Assembly (NCBI RefSeq): GCF_040115645.1
Contig: NC_089564.1
Location: 2,542,001-2,606,000 of the forward strand
Length of the DNA stretch: 64,000 nucleotides
Direction: 5' to 3'
Origin: Euwallacea fornicatus
Taxonomy: Eukaryota > Arthropoda > Insecta > Coleoptera > Curculionidae
The notes below the pieces were generated by a model, which was not told the origin of the DNA, did not search any database, and was given only the letters and a program-made list of their open reading frames with translations. A program made the position numbers and the translations under genes. Position 1 is the first letter of the stretch, and each line of letters begins with the position of its first letter. This document shows positions 35,097 to 46,984 of the stretch, piece after piece.

Positions 35097-36140
35097 GTTT
35101 GTTAATGGATGGTAAAAAATGAAATTAGTGAATCATGACCTTATTTTGAGACAAACACTTCATTCAAATGCATGTCCTAAATTGTGTCCATTATGATTTA
35201 CAGGGTGTTTTTTTTTCGCCATTCATAAATTTTTTTGTTATATGTATAGATAATTAACTCAAAATTGGTGATAATAACAATTTTAGCATTGCAAACAAAC
35301 TGAAATAATTATTATTTAAAATATTCTACACGGCGTTAGTTTTTTCGTTGTTTCTCCCAGTATTTTACATCAGAACTTTTTTCATGTTATTCCTAGATTT
35401 TGTTCATTAATTTCATTTAACCCCTTATGTATTTTATTAAATCTGTTGCCTCTTCAGTTTTTTCTTAATTAAGATCAATAGCCTAGATCAATAGCAAAGA
35501 GATATTTGCAACAATTTAAACTACTCATTTTAATCATAATCAAAGTGATTGCTGAAAATGTGCTCCTGCTACTAAAATACAGGACTACCTTTGTTCTCAT
35601 GGATTGCCCGAGTATATGAAAAATTCCAAGTATATTTCTAGTAGTTTGACAAGCATTTACACTTTGTCTACAATTCACTACCTTTTCATTTGCTCATATC
35701 CTTAGGTCAAGTGAGGCGAACACGGTTAGGTATCTTTGCAAATATCTCTTAAACTATTGTTGCTAATAAAAGGCACTGAAGAGGCAAAAAGTTAATAAAT
35801 AATATACGGCATTAATTGAAGTTGAAGAATAAAATTTAAAAACGTCATTAAAAAAGATCCGATGTAAAATTTGAGAGCGACCACGGGAAAATAACGCTCT
35901 GTAAAGTATTTAAGACAATAGGGATTCCAGTTTCGTCTTAATGGTAAAGTGATTTTTACCACCAACGTTGAGTTAATTGTCTTTACAAATAGCTGAGAAA
36001 TTCATGAAAATCGAAAAAAATCACACTCTGTAAATTAAAATGAGAGCAATTTGGGACCTTTATACGAAGTTATTATTATTAAAATTCGCTCATGATTCAC
36101 CCATTTCATTTTTCACCATCCATTAACAAACACCATGTAT
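35097..36140. mobile_element. foldback element with transposase C-terminal scrap
   Basis: The left arm from 35097 (GGTGTTTGTTAATGGATGGT) is repeated inverted, ending at about 36140. Inner blocks agree too (AACTCAA..TTGGTG; CTCTTCAGT), so the arms are several hundred bp. The centre (about 35475-35690, minus strand) reads ACQTTRNILGIFHILGQSMR. This resembles the C-terminal region of the DDE family seen elsewhere in this window. A second copy of the same family is at 50783-51348. Confidence 0.75.
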
Positions 36141-36296
36141 ATACAACACTTGCTGTAACTCAATTAAATCTTTGATTATAAATAGCCGGACCTTATACAC
36201 GGGGCCGTTCCATAGCTAAAAGCAATAAGTATAAACGCAAAAATTCTGAGAACATTTAGGCCCAATGCGATTTTTTTTCAAAATATTTTACATTTA

Positions 36297-37225
36297 GAGC
36301 TTTCAGTCCTATTAGATGTTGTTCGTTGAATTCGTCTGGAGTCGAGTAAACACGGACAGAAATCAGTCAAGTATGTTGAACCAGCAGGAGAACGTCCTGC
36401 CAACACTATCTGCCGTGTCCTTTTTGATGAAGCTCGACTAACTTTGCGAGTGTAGGCAGCAGGACATCGCGCACAGGCGCGACAGATGGCGCTGATAGGC
36501 CTTTTTCTGGAAGCTCAACACTTTCCATTTATGTTGTAGATATTTGCTTGAGTTTAATTGACTGCAAACTGAGATGAACCGATCTGACGAGACCTGATAG
36601 AGTCGAAAATCGAAAACGGTCGTCGTGGTACTTTGGGAGCTAACTCAACACAAAACACAAAGTCAGAATTCAACATAAAGTCATAATTACGTTTCACTAT
36701 CGAAATTTTTACTATTTCTCATCTTCAAAAATAAAGAGTGACGCGCCACAGGAGTCCCTAGATATCTGACATTAAAGATTAAAACGTATTATTACTTAAT
36801 GCCTCATTCCAGCTCTTTGATTAATTAACTCGAACACCCTTTAAACTGGCTTCATCTCTATTAGATGTAAGTCGGGTTCATCTTGAGCCAAGACAACGCA
36901 AACAGAAGTTACCAGGGGCAAGTGTGACGGACGTGCAGGAAAATGTTTTATTAACGCCATCTGTCGAGTCGTATTTACTGCAACTCAAATAAATCTTCGA
37001 GTGTAAGGAGCAGAACGTTGAACACGCAGGACCAGCAGATGGCACTGGTAGATTTTTTTCCTAAAGGCCCAACGTACTTGCCGTTGAAATTTCCAATTTC
37101 TGCCTGCTCTCGATTGATTTCAGGCCGAGACGAACCGACCTGATTGCCTGATGAAATCTAATAAGGTCGAAACTTGAAACCGGTCTTCGGTGGTTAATTT
37201 AATGCAGAGCACTGAGCAAGAGCGA
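36297..37225. repeat. two diverged direct copies of a unit of about 380 bp
   Basis: Copy 1 (about 36297-36670) and copy 2 (about 36846-37225) match in order: CTATTAGATGT; a CGCCATCTG-type motif; CGAGTGTA(A/G)G; CAGATGGC(G/A)CTG; TTTCCA; GA(A/C)GAACCGA; CCTGAT; GTCGAAA; and ACCGGTC. Each copy holds the CGCCATCTG motif and its inverse roughly 70-80 bp apart. The spacing between copies is about 550 bp. Identity is low, so duplication is old or the copies are two family members inserted in tandem. Confidence 0.6.
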
Positions 37226-37645
37226 GGCATAGTCTTCGCAAGCTTTAATATTCTCAAATTTCTTCTACTTTCTTTCGGCCATTGCATTTATCGTTAAGAG
37301 TAAAGGCCGATACGCCATACAGGTGGTATTTCTAAATAGGTGACATGTTGAAGATCTTACGTAAATAAATGTTTATTTACGTAGCTTCGCCACCAAGCAA
37401 TCGACATGGTTTTGCCGATCCAGTATACGATCGAATTAGAAATCAATAAATTTTACTTGTATCAGATTTTTGCATCATTCGACATAACTAAATGTCAGTA
37501 TTTTGGATTTTGAGATGTTCAGCCTCGATCTCCTTCATTTATAAATCAGTCATCAATGGCTTTACGTGCTTTCTTTAGTTTATCATCACTCATGACATGC
37601 CAATCCCGTCTGTCGACTAAAGCGGCCTTGTTACCCTCAGTTCTG

Positions 37646-38262
37646 TATACAGGGTGAGTCGGGAGGATCGTGCCAAACTTCAGGAACGTGTTGTACATGA
37701 AATATAAATGTAAAAAAACTCAAATGTTGTTATCCGATTTTCGTTCGTTTACAAGTTATAGCGTAAACAAAATTAAAACATAAAATTTAAAAAAATTATA
37801 AATTTCATAAGAAATTCCATAAATTAACGTTTGGATATCATAGTAAATGTTCAAAAATATTGCCATTAACTTCTAAACATTTTCGGCTTCGTCTATGAAG
37901 AGCATTCGTTGCGCTCCTGATTGTTTCATGTCTTTCTTTAATAGCAGCTGCAGCATTTCTAATGCTGCAGCTGCAGTGCATCTTGAGTGTCCACTTCAGT
38001 TTTAAACCAACCCCACAAACAATAGTCTAGTGGTGTGAGGTCTGGAGACCTTGGAGGCCAACTAATAGGGCCACCACGACCAATCCAACGTCCAGGAAAG
38101 GTACGTTTATGGTAAATAGAATCCAAGTTAAAAAAATTTATTTACGCTATAACTTGTAAACAAACGAAAATCGGATAACAACATTTAAGTTTTTTTACAT
38201 TTATTTTTCATGTACAACACGCTCCTGAAGTTTGGCACGATCCTCCCGACTCACCCTGTATA
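37646..38262 (-). mobile_element. internally deleted DDE element, about 125-bp near-identical inverted repeats
   Basis: TATACAGGGTGAGTCGGGAG at the left and its inverse at the right begin arms (37646-37770; 38131-38262). The arms stay nearly identical for about 120 bp, through CGTGCCAAACTTCAGGA, GTTGTTATCCGATTTTCGTT and TTTACAAGTTATAGCGTAAA. The core on the minus strand (about 38105-37850) keeps GRWIGRGGPISWPPRSPDLT, PLDYCLWGWF, then in another frame RNAAAAIKERHETIRSATNA and a C-terminal VNGNIFEHLL. An inner CTGCAGCTGCAG duplication marks a small internal foldback near 37945-37972. The arms' high identity suggests a fairly young insertion. Confidence 0.88.
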
Positions 38263-38910
38263 TAGGTACAGCAGGCACAAACTGGGTCCCACTACGGAGC
38301 CCTTTGGTATTTCACTAAGGTACACAATGTCTTGCACGGTTTTCGACTTACTTACATGAAATTGCTTCTAGAGAGTTTTTAGTTGCTATAAATTTATTTA
38401 TAATATCATGTGTGTTTGAAGTTAACTGATAGGTGGTACCACCAGCAGGTGAATAACCGGAATTAACTTCTTTACTACATCTGAGAACTTTGCTATATTT
38501 ACGAACTCGCATAGTGGCTACTATTTTACCTCAAAAGTGATTCTGCAAAAAAAATCTAACTATTTTAGAGATATTTTTTTAAACTTTTAGTAACCAATAT
38601 TTATTTATACTGTGGTTTATGACACACCGTATATGATGCAAAAAAATGTTCTAAATGAAAAAAATGGAATTAAAGCTTTTATGAGACAATTTAAATGAAC
38701 AACAAATGACCTTTAAAAGGCTGTAAAGAACACCAAGGTGTACCTCTCTTGGCATCAAATAAGTTTGTTAAAGTTTCAAAAGTACGGTTAGAAGTGAACG
38801 CCCTGTCTCACTTGGAAAAATCCACACTCTATGAACCATTTCAAAGATTTTATTCGTAGTATTTTAGTCTTTTTCACTATACCAACGTATTGATTTACTC
38901 ATATTATACA

Positions 38911-39998
38911 TATACAGGGTGTCTCGTATTAGTAGATCAGTCCGCTAACCGCCAACGAAAATAATTAAATATGTTCGTAAAAAAAATAAATTGAACTTTA
39001 TGATATTTTGTTCTTTGGCGCTTTATACTCGTTATATAAATTGGTGAAGTTAGTAAAAAAATAACTTTTGTTAACAACTTTGGTGTTTCTTAACTTACTT
39101 TAATGAAATTTTACAGAGATTTGTAGTTCGATTAGTCGCATATTTCCTATGATTTAGGCCAAGAAATTCGGAGGTACGATGACGAAAATGGGGGGTCGTG
39201 TACACATTTCCCCCCTAACTTTTTTTGCAGATTTAAAACGCCAACGGTGCATTTGTTCAGTTAGTCAAATTAGTTGTTTTTTTTTCTGGAATTTTTTGTT
39301 CTTGTAAAATTTTGATTGACAGCTTATTTTTGAATACATTCCAAATTTGCCCCGTAATAAGCGACTTCAGTTTTTTATTTATTTCGAGAACGTAGTTCCA
39401 AAATACACGTGATTGTTGTTTTGAATGCTTTCTGTAAGTTACACTTATTAATGTCTCGATTTTTCACTGAAAAAGCAGTCATTCGTGTGCTAATATCTGG
39501 ATTGTTATGAAAAATTTGTAGCGTTTCGTCTTCCTGGTGGGGTTAATTAAATGAATAAATAATGGGATCCACATATTGAGGGATAATACGCTGAAATATC
39601 TTCTAAAGTGAGCTGTAAACCAAAATTTTAGAAGAATTTAGAGATCCAGAAAAAGACACAACTAGTTAGAGTAACTAAACAAATGCACCATTGGCGTGCG
39701 CAAAAAAAGAGGAGGATATATACACGACGCCCTAGTTTCCCTATTGTTTTTCCAGATTTTTTACGCAAATCATAGAAAATATGCGCCCAATCGAATCATA
39801 CATCACTGTAAAATTTCATTAACGTATGTTAAGAAACATCCAAGTGACTGACAAAAGTGATTTTTTTTAAATAACTTCAACGCCCTGTGTAATCAGTATA
39901 AAGCGCCAATGAAAAAAGTGCCATTAAGAAAACTCTAATTATTCGCATGAAGAATCTTCTGTTTACGGGGTGATCTGCTAATATGAGGCACTGCATAT
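38911..39998. mobile_element. foldback element, arms about 400 bp
   Basis: The left end TATACAGGGTGTCTCGTATT at 38911 pairs with the right end, which read inward from about 39998 is ATATGCAGTGCCTCATATTA. Inside, TTGGCGCTTTATAC, ATGAAATTTTACAG(A/T)GAT and GCATATTT(C/T)CTATGATTT match between arms. They reach toward the centre through CATTTGTT..AGTTA. The loop (about 39300-39600) has no recognised gene. Confidence 0.75.
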
Positions 39999-42900
39999 TC
40001 TTTTCAATTGCTCGTTGAGACAGTACGAAATTAAAATGGTATTTCGACTACCAAATAACAAGTGCTTGGGTCAAACAATTGCCAATGAATTTTTTACACA
40101 TTTTTCCTAAGGATTATTTGAGCTGCAGAATGCACCTAATTGTATAATTTTCCTATTCATTACGTAATTTTCTTTTGGTGAAAATACGTCCGCTTTAGTT
40201 TCCGTTTTGCCCTTTTTTTAATAAATAGTTGAAAGGCGTAATATTTCATTCTCATTTGCAAAAAAGCCGTCTAATCGCCTGTTTTATCCCTTCAGTATTC
40301 AGAGTGTTTCAGCTATTTGTCCAAAGTTTTAATTAGCCTTTAAAAAAATCGCCTGACAGTGCAGACCGGGAGCGGTTGGCAAACTTTGCATCCAGTCTGG
40401 CTTTCCCCGCTTATGGCATTACGTGATCATGCCAGATTATTGGATTCCCCCCCCCCCCCTTATTCAAGTTGGAATTTTAAACTGTTCCAGCAATATTTGC
40501 TTTGTTTTTCTATAAATACTTAAGGGCCGTAACAATAGAGTCGGCAATTATTTGGGATATTGTTATTTTTGAAAAAAGTTCGCATCATTCAAGTGCCACG
40601 TTTCAAATAAACCCCGTTATTGTCCGTTTTCCATTGAACTATAATCTTATACTCTTTTTTTTTTATTTAAATTTTGATTTTCTTTTGCTAGGTCTCTTCG
40701 CTCGTCGAGGACAAATAATGTTGGTATAACAATTTACAATTAAGTCGCAGGAAATCAGTTTGATGGTATACAAAAACACGAGATTTTTACATCGATTCAA
40801 AAAGAAAGTTTTGTTTATACGCACTGAAGCAAATTGTGGATATTTTGGACAATTGCTAATTAAAAAATACTTTTTCAATAAATTAATAATTGTTATCAAT
40901 AAATTATTTTTACTTAATATCGCACACTTACTTACGCGTTATGGAGATTTAAAATCCCTAAATTTCTAAAATGGTTTGGATTAATGCAATGAATAAGGTG
41001 CACCTTTGAGCTTTAGAAATGACAGATCTACCAATTTGCTGCTTAAAATCACAATGATTGCTTTTGAAGAAAAAATGAGGGCATAAATGTGCACCATACA
41101 GGCTGCAACTAGCACCCCCTTCTTCGAAACTCAAATCCCGTAAAATGTTTTTTAGCGGTCTTAAAAACATACAGATGCAAAATTTGAAGAAGACATCTTC
41201 AAAACTACCCGATTTATTTAAATAAATTCAAATTTAAAAATTAACTTTAAATCCCTGTATATCCTAAAGGAATAACATTTTCGTAATGCAACTCGAGCTA
41301 CATCTTGTTATTTTAATGTTTAGATTATAAGATTCCTTTTTCGCGCATTCTTTACGGAACACCCTGTATATATTTTATATGTGTAATATTTGTGCTCGTT
41401 TGAACTGACTCCTAGTTAGATTCGCCGTTAAGATCGATTATTTCACGAGAACGAATGTTCGAATTTCAAAGTCGCCTGATCTCTTTAGAAACGCATTGCA
41501 ATTTAAACCGAATCTTAATATCCAATACTGTTATCTGGAATGTGCTTAATCTCCCATAACGGAGATCATATATACGTACTTCCCTAACTTGAACTGGGAT
41601 CATCCCTAATAGTCTTTTCGAAACATTCGCGAGGCTTAGTGGCAGTTGGAAGCATTAATCTATATCAAAAACCATCACGTTTATCATTTTGATTTAAAAC
41701 CACATATTACAACACGGAACAGGCGTCGGTGTCTAAGAAGCACGTAAATTGAGTCGAATGTAAATTTTTTAAAAGGTGTTATCTCTTCTGATGTCCACGT
41801 GGGATGTCTTATTATGACGAAGCTATGACAACCGGGCCACGTGTCAATATTGATTTCGCTTTTCCGATCATTTTTAATTCCCCAAATCTGAAGCAATGAC
41901 TGAAATAGCGTGATCGGTTCAAAAAAAGTCTTTCAAAGTTGTTATTATACCGATCTCTGAAAGGCGATTAAACGACTAGTTATTTACCATTCTTATCGTG
42001 TCAAGTATAATTTTGAATTTAGCCAGTCTGATGGAAATATGTAGTTCCATGAAAAGTTCCCGACCCTAATTCTCGGAACTTCTAAAATACTGGGAAAAAT
42101 AGTAAGGAAATTACTGCTAGATACAATGAAACCCCCACAATGAATGAGTCTGAAAAGAACTCATTATGAACTCTATTATTTATTATATATTATAACTGCT
42201 CTATTCTAGAGAAAAAATAGACAAAATGAGGTCAAACCTGATGAATGTGGTGCGAGAGCAATGCGGAAAGAAAGTGTGATGCGCAAAAATAGAGCGGAAT
42301 GGTGAAAGAACGCGGCAAAATGACAGGAAGAGGAACGGAGAAAATTGAGAAATCGACGGCCGAAGTCAAAGAAATCTGCATTTCAGATGTGTGTTCGGGT
42401 TTCTGGTTCTCAAATCAAATTCAGGAACAACCCAGACAGAACAGGAGACCAAATAACTAAATAAGATTAAACCGAATTCCTGAGCTGACCTACAAAATTG
42501 GTCCTTTTGGAACCGTGGAGAATAATGGAAAAAACCAGTACAATTAGAAAAAAATTGGGAAGAATCAGAATGTTTGGGCACAAGTGATTTAAAGATGTGT
42601 ATGTTTATATGTTTGAGATTGTTTGTTTTTCCTTTATTTTCTCTGGGAATAACGTCTCATATACAAGAAGTTGTTGAATGGCAGAATGGCACACTACTCT
42701 CAAAATAATGTCAGCTTTCACTTAAAATAGTATGCAATTGCACTGCCCGAACAACTCTTGCTTACATACGTGTGACACACTATTCTCAAAAAAAAAAATA
42801 ATAAAAGAAACACAATACAATAAAACGCAGAATAAACAGAATTAAGAAAAAAATTAATTGAGTAAACTGTATTATTTTTTGTGTTAATCTTATTTGCTGC

Positions 42901-44869
42901 AGTCGGAGCGACATTCTTTCTCTAAAGTTCTATTTAGAGTTCCAAAAAAAGATTAGCACCAAAATCTGCTTTAGTATAACAATCCTACCTTGTTACTAGA
43001 GCCGTTGTGTCAGTCCTGCAGGTGATTTAGCATCTCATTTTGTGATATTTTTAAAGGCCAAAATGCGCACAGGTCAAACTCTGTCAGCTGATAAGCATCA
43101 GATTTGATAAGTTTGTTAATCTGAAACAAAATTATTGTTGTTACGAGAATTGTTTCCATTTAGTGCAGTCAAGAACCGTTATTAGTCATATTTGTCAAAC
43201 TAGCTGTTCCCCAAATAGAAGACTTTTATAACAGCTGTTTATGTAACAAGTTAGGATATGCACAGTTTTATGTAACGAGCAAGATTCTGTGCAAAGCGAA
43301 CTCCCACAAAATGGCACTCGTAACACAAAACCAAATTTCCGAATAAGGTTACTAGTCCATTTCTATTTGTAATTTTATTGTACGATGAAAAAATCACAAG
43401 AAGATAGGTAAATTTGAATATAGGACAAGTTAGAGACAAGTTTCGCAAGGAGAATCTAGCGTTCTAATAGACATGGAAAGAGGATATTGGAAAGCTCGAC
43501 GACATGAACTTCTACTGCATAACTTCATTAGATACATGTATGGTGTAAAAAATGGTATACGCACATCAATCTGACCATGACCGAAGACATGCTCACATGA
43601 CGCATGTAAAATATGCAAAAAAGTTTTTCTCGCCATTTGCCAGATATTTTGAAAAAACCTTCTCAAAATCTGAAAATTTATAATACTGCCCTGATATTTT
43701 CTTCAATTAAATCATCAACAACCGGCACCTTATTATTTATTGGACCATTATGTATATGAGTTTTGTCAAAACGATTCTGTCTCCATTAAAGTTTCCTTAA
43801 AAATGTCCTATACGGTAGAAGAAAAAGTAAACGTGATTAAATGGTACTATACTGAAAACAGTTGGGATTATTCGAACATTTACTAACTTAGAAATAAAAT
43901 TAGAAATGTTTAGTTATGGAAAATCTCAGGGTAGCATGATAAGTTTGCAGATTTAGTAAAGTTTTTTCGAAATATCTCGCAAATGGTGGGAAAAAGATTT
44001 TTTTTTAATTTTTTACATGCGAGTTTCTCATTAAAGCCTACACCTTCAAAACAGCCTAATGCAATTTTACCCTTAAACAAACAAGGAAGATAATATTAAA
44101 TGGTATGGAAATTTACATGGGTTTTCCTATGAACGATCCAGCAATGCAGCACCCTGTACTTTTTCCTTGAATTTTCCCAGACTATGCCCGTTTCGGTTGT
44201 ACCACCACAACCATTACTACTAGGCAAAACTAGTGATTTGTAACTATGTTGCGATATGGAGGTACTTGCTTTCAGTTCATAATATATTAGGAAATGAATC
44301 TTGTTTGGCTGCCATTTTGCCAATTAAGAAAACTGATAATTTATTTGGTAAAATTAGAAAAAGTTATCATAAAATATAGATCGATGACTGATACTAAATT
44401 TGAAAAAATTCCGACACAACTTGAATAATACAGGGGTCTCCAAAAAACGGGCATATCTGTTATTTGTAAACAGATTTTGATGAACCAAAAACCAAATAAA
44501 ATAATATTTTTCGGTGTACTAAGTAATGTTAAACTTGAATTTTTTTTTAATCTCAACTTTTTCTGTTTCACGTGTCAAGTTCAAAATTTCTAATAGAACT
44601 CCATTCCTTTTTACATTTTTGGGCAGGAAATATTTTTATGAATTTGAAGATGAATGGTAAGTTAACCTAAAAAAAAATTAAAAATTTCAGCAGTATAAGT
44701 TGTGTAGCAATCTGTATCCGAAATTTGGACATTGTGAGTTATGTAACAATCTATATCGTCATGGGGCCGTCTGCATTATTCTGTGGTCATCTGCATTTTA
44801 ATCCATCTCATCCTATTGTATTATCTTGTACGAAGATGCCTGGTGCCATGAACAAGTGGCGCCCATATG
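39999..44869. other. no gene recognised
   Basis: A C-run (about 40448-40459), overlapping short frames on both strands at 40502-40969, and transposon-end motifs (CACCCTGTATA near 41361 and CACCCTGTAC near 44149) are the only landmarks. Nothing with a domain or splice-bounded coding pattern was found. Confidence 0.4.
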
Positions 44870-45180
44870 ATACCCAGTGAAAAGGGACAAGATAAAACAA
44901 CTTCAGTGCCTCAGCAATTTCTCTTACTGATGTTTTTGGATCCTCTTCAACATTAGGCAATACGCTGAGTTCTAAATTTTCATCGAAGTCTTCCCATGAT
45001 TTTGTTTTGGCTTTTTTAAAAATCTATGGCGTCGGAAGTTGTCTTCTAAACTTTTAAATTTATTACAATTAGGTACTTCTCTATTAGGCAACAGGGTAGA
45101 ACAAAGGTGTAGTGCTTCATTGGAGTTCTTATTGCTTTGGAAACATGTTTCAAGCATATTTGTAAATTTACCGTTCATTT
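44870..45180 (-). pseudogene. N-terminal DUF4817/HTH transposase relic
   Basis: From 45178 leftward: ETCFQSNKNSNEALHLCSTL, LPNREVPNCNKFKSLEDNFR, matching the DUF4817 pattern (a run of helices, then PNRRVPN..TF..L). In another frame, near 44900-44960, VEEDPKTSVREIAEALKL looks like the following helix-turn-helix. The catalytic part is absent. It joins the other relics of this DDE family in the window. Confidence 0.65.
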
Positions 45181-46313
45181 TTAAATAATTTCAACTGAAA
45201 CTGACATTTGATAAAGGTCGCCAATAACAACACTAATAATGATTTTTATTGCACTAAAGAACGAATTTACAGTAATCACACTAACAGTGTAACGGCTCAC
45301 AGAAAGTAATGGCAAGGATGATGTGAATCAAAGTAAAGACTTTTGAAGAAGCTGCAAATTCGAAAAATATTGCATTTAAAAATTATACTCGGTATAATAA
45401 AAAAATGCGAGTGTCTAGAGAGCTCCAATATCCAAATGTATACTGGGTGGTCACAATCTACATCATCGTTTGAGTTACTTTTTTATTAATAAAGATGTAA
45501 ATTCTGTTAAGTAGGGAAATTGGATCAGAGCTCGGAGAATTCGGTGCCACTTTTAGATTTGAGGAAACTTCTAAAATTACTGAAACGTTCGGTTAAAAAA
45601 TGAAAATGAGCTGTTATTTCAGCATTAAGCACCTCGTATACTATTAATTGCAGAAGAAAATAAAAAGTGTTCTAGAGAGATATCATAATTACAATTACAT
45701 AAATTAGTTTTTGTGGTAGTAATCTGTTTACGGACACTGTGCAACTAAAAAACCGCACTTGCAGCAGACCTCATAAAAAGCACTAAAAAGCTTTTGCAAT
45801 CATCCTTCAAAATTGAATGAAGCGTTAATGCATTCTCTTTATTCTGAACACTTCGTCAGTACTTGTCTAAATCTGGCTAAGTTTAAAAACAATTTTAAAA
45901 TTCTAAAGGATATAAGGACAAAACACCGCTGGTTCATGTGCAGCTACAATATCTTATCTAAAGACCAACAAATGCAAGGTGCAATCATAAATAATTGAAC
46001 CATAATGCTTCACTAACCTTCTCCAGTGGGTATACACGAAAATAATTGTAAATCTGAGAATGTTAAAATCACTTTACGGGGATTTTATCAATCAAACCCG
46101 CAAACTTAACCGATTGTTAGCTTTGTTCTTGCTATACTGACACTGGAGACCAACTTTTCCAGAAATAATCAATACCATGGCGCCCATCGCAGGGATACAA
46201 CATTACCTACAACTATAGCTAATTGCATGACGTCAAAAATAGATTGATGGTAAGATAGTAAAAAAGTGAACAATAGATGCAACAACGACAAAAATTTTAG
46301 TAATAAATTGGTC
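45181..46313. other. no gene recognised
   Basis: Nothing supported on either strand. Confidence 0.4.
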
Positions 46314-46980
46314 TATACAGGGTGCCCATTTAACATCCCCTGGCACTTCAAATGAATTTATTGGTAATTTTCATAAAAAAAAATTCATGAAACAAATTGT
46401 TATGGGGATGTCTATGAGTCTCATGAGGGTAAATTTTAAAATTTGTGAAAATTATACCGGGTGGTCCAGAAAGGCGAGGCGAAACACAGGAACATTTTTT
46501 AAATGGGACCACCTGCATTTTTTTCACGTGAAAAAATTCTTTCTGGATCCTGCGTTAGTTCATTTAGAGAAAAATACATACGGAGTGTTCACAGTAATAG
46601 CAACTTCAGTTTTCTTGATTTTTTTAAATAATATGGTGTGTTTTTATGACGCAAAACGAGAGGAAATTAAATTTTCTTCCGTTTAATAGTGTTTTTTACG
46701 TTTTCCGCTTCTCCGAGTCGCTACAACCCAGGATAAGAGAAATCCAGGACCTAACACAGGATCCGGGAAGAATTCTATCCACGTGAAAAAAATTCAGGCG
46801 GTCTCATTTGAAAAATGTCACTTTATGACGCCTCGTTTTTTTGGGACACCCTGTACAACGTTCACAAATTTAAAGTTTACCTTCATTGGCTTCATACGCT
46901 TCCCCCTCATTGATTTTTTTTAATGAAATCGCCAATAACCTCATAGGAACCCGAGAGACTGTTAAATGGACACCCTGTAT
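46314..46980. mobile_element. near-complete palindrome (foldback), 0.66 kb
   Basis: TATACAGGGTGCCCATTTAA at the left; read inward from the right, ATACAGGGTGTCCATTTAAC. The arms continue for about 270 bp each, with GTAAA(A/C)TTTAAA, a second ..GGGTG(G/T)(T/C)CC motif inside, TTTTTTTCACGTG, and GGATCCTG(C/T)GTTAG. This leaves almost no loop. A 99-codon frame (46387-46686) runs through the left arm and centre and is not considered a gene. Confidence 0.8.
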
Positions 46981-46984
46981 GTAG

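Noticed and set aside
37148..37185. Confirmed second hammerhead ribozyme
   Set aside because: Core bases are suggestive, but stems I and III do not pair convincingly, so it is kept only as a weak lead.
40502..40969. Three overlapping frames on both strands
   Set aside because: Mutual overlap and AT-driven composition suggest chance frames.
46387..46686. 99-codon frame as a gene
   Set aside because: Lies entirely within a palindromic element and has no recognised motif.
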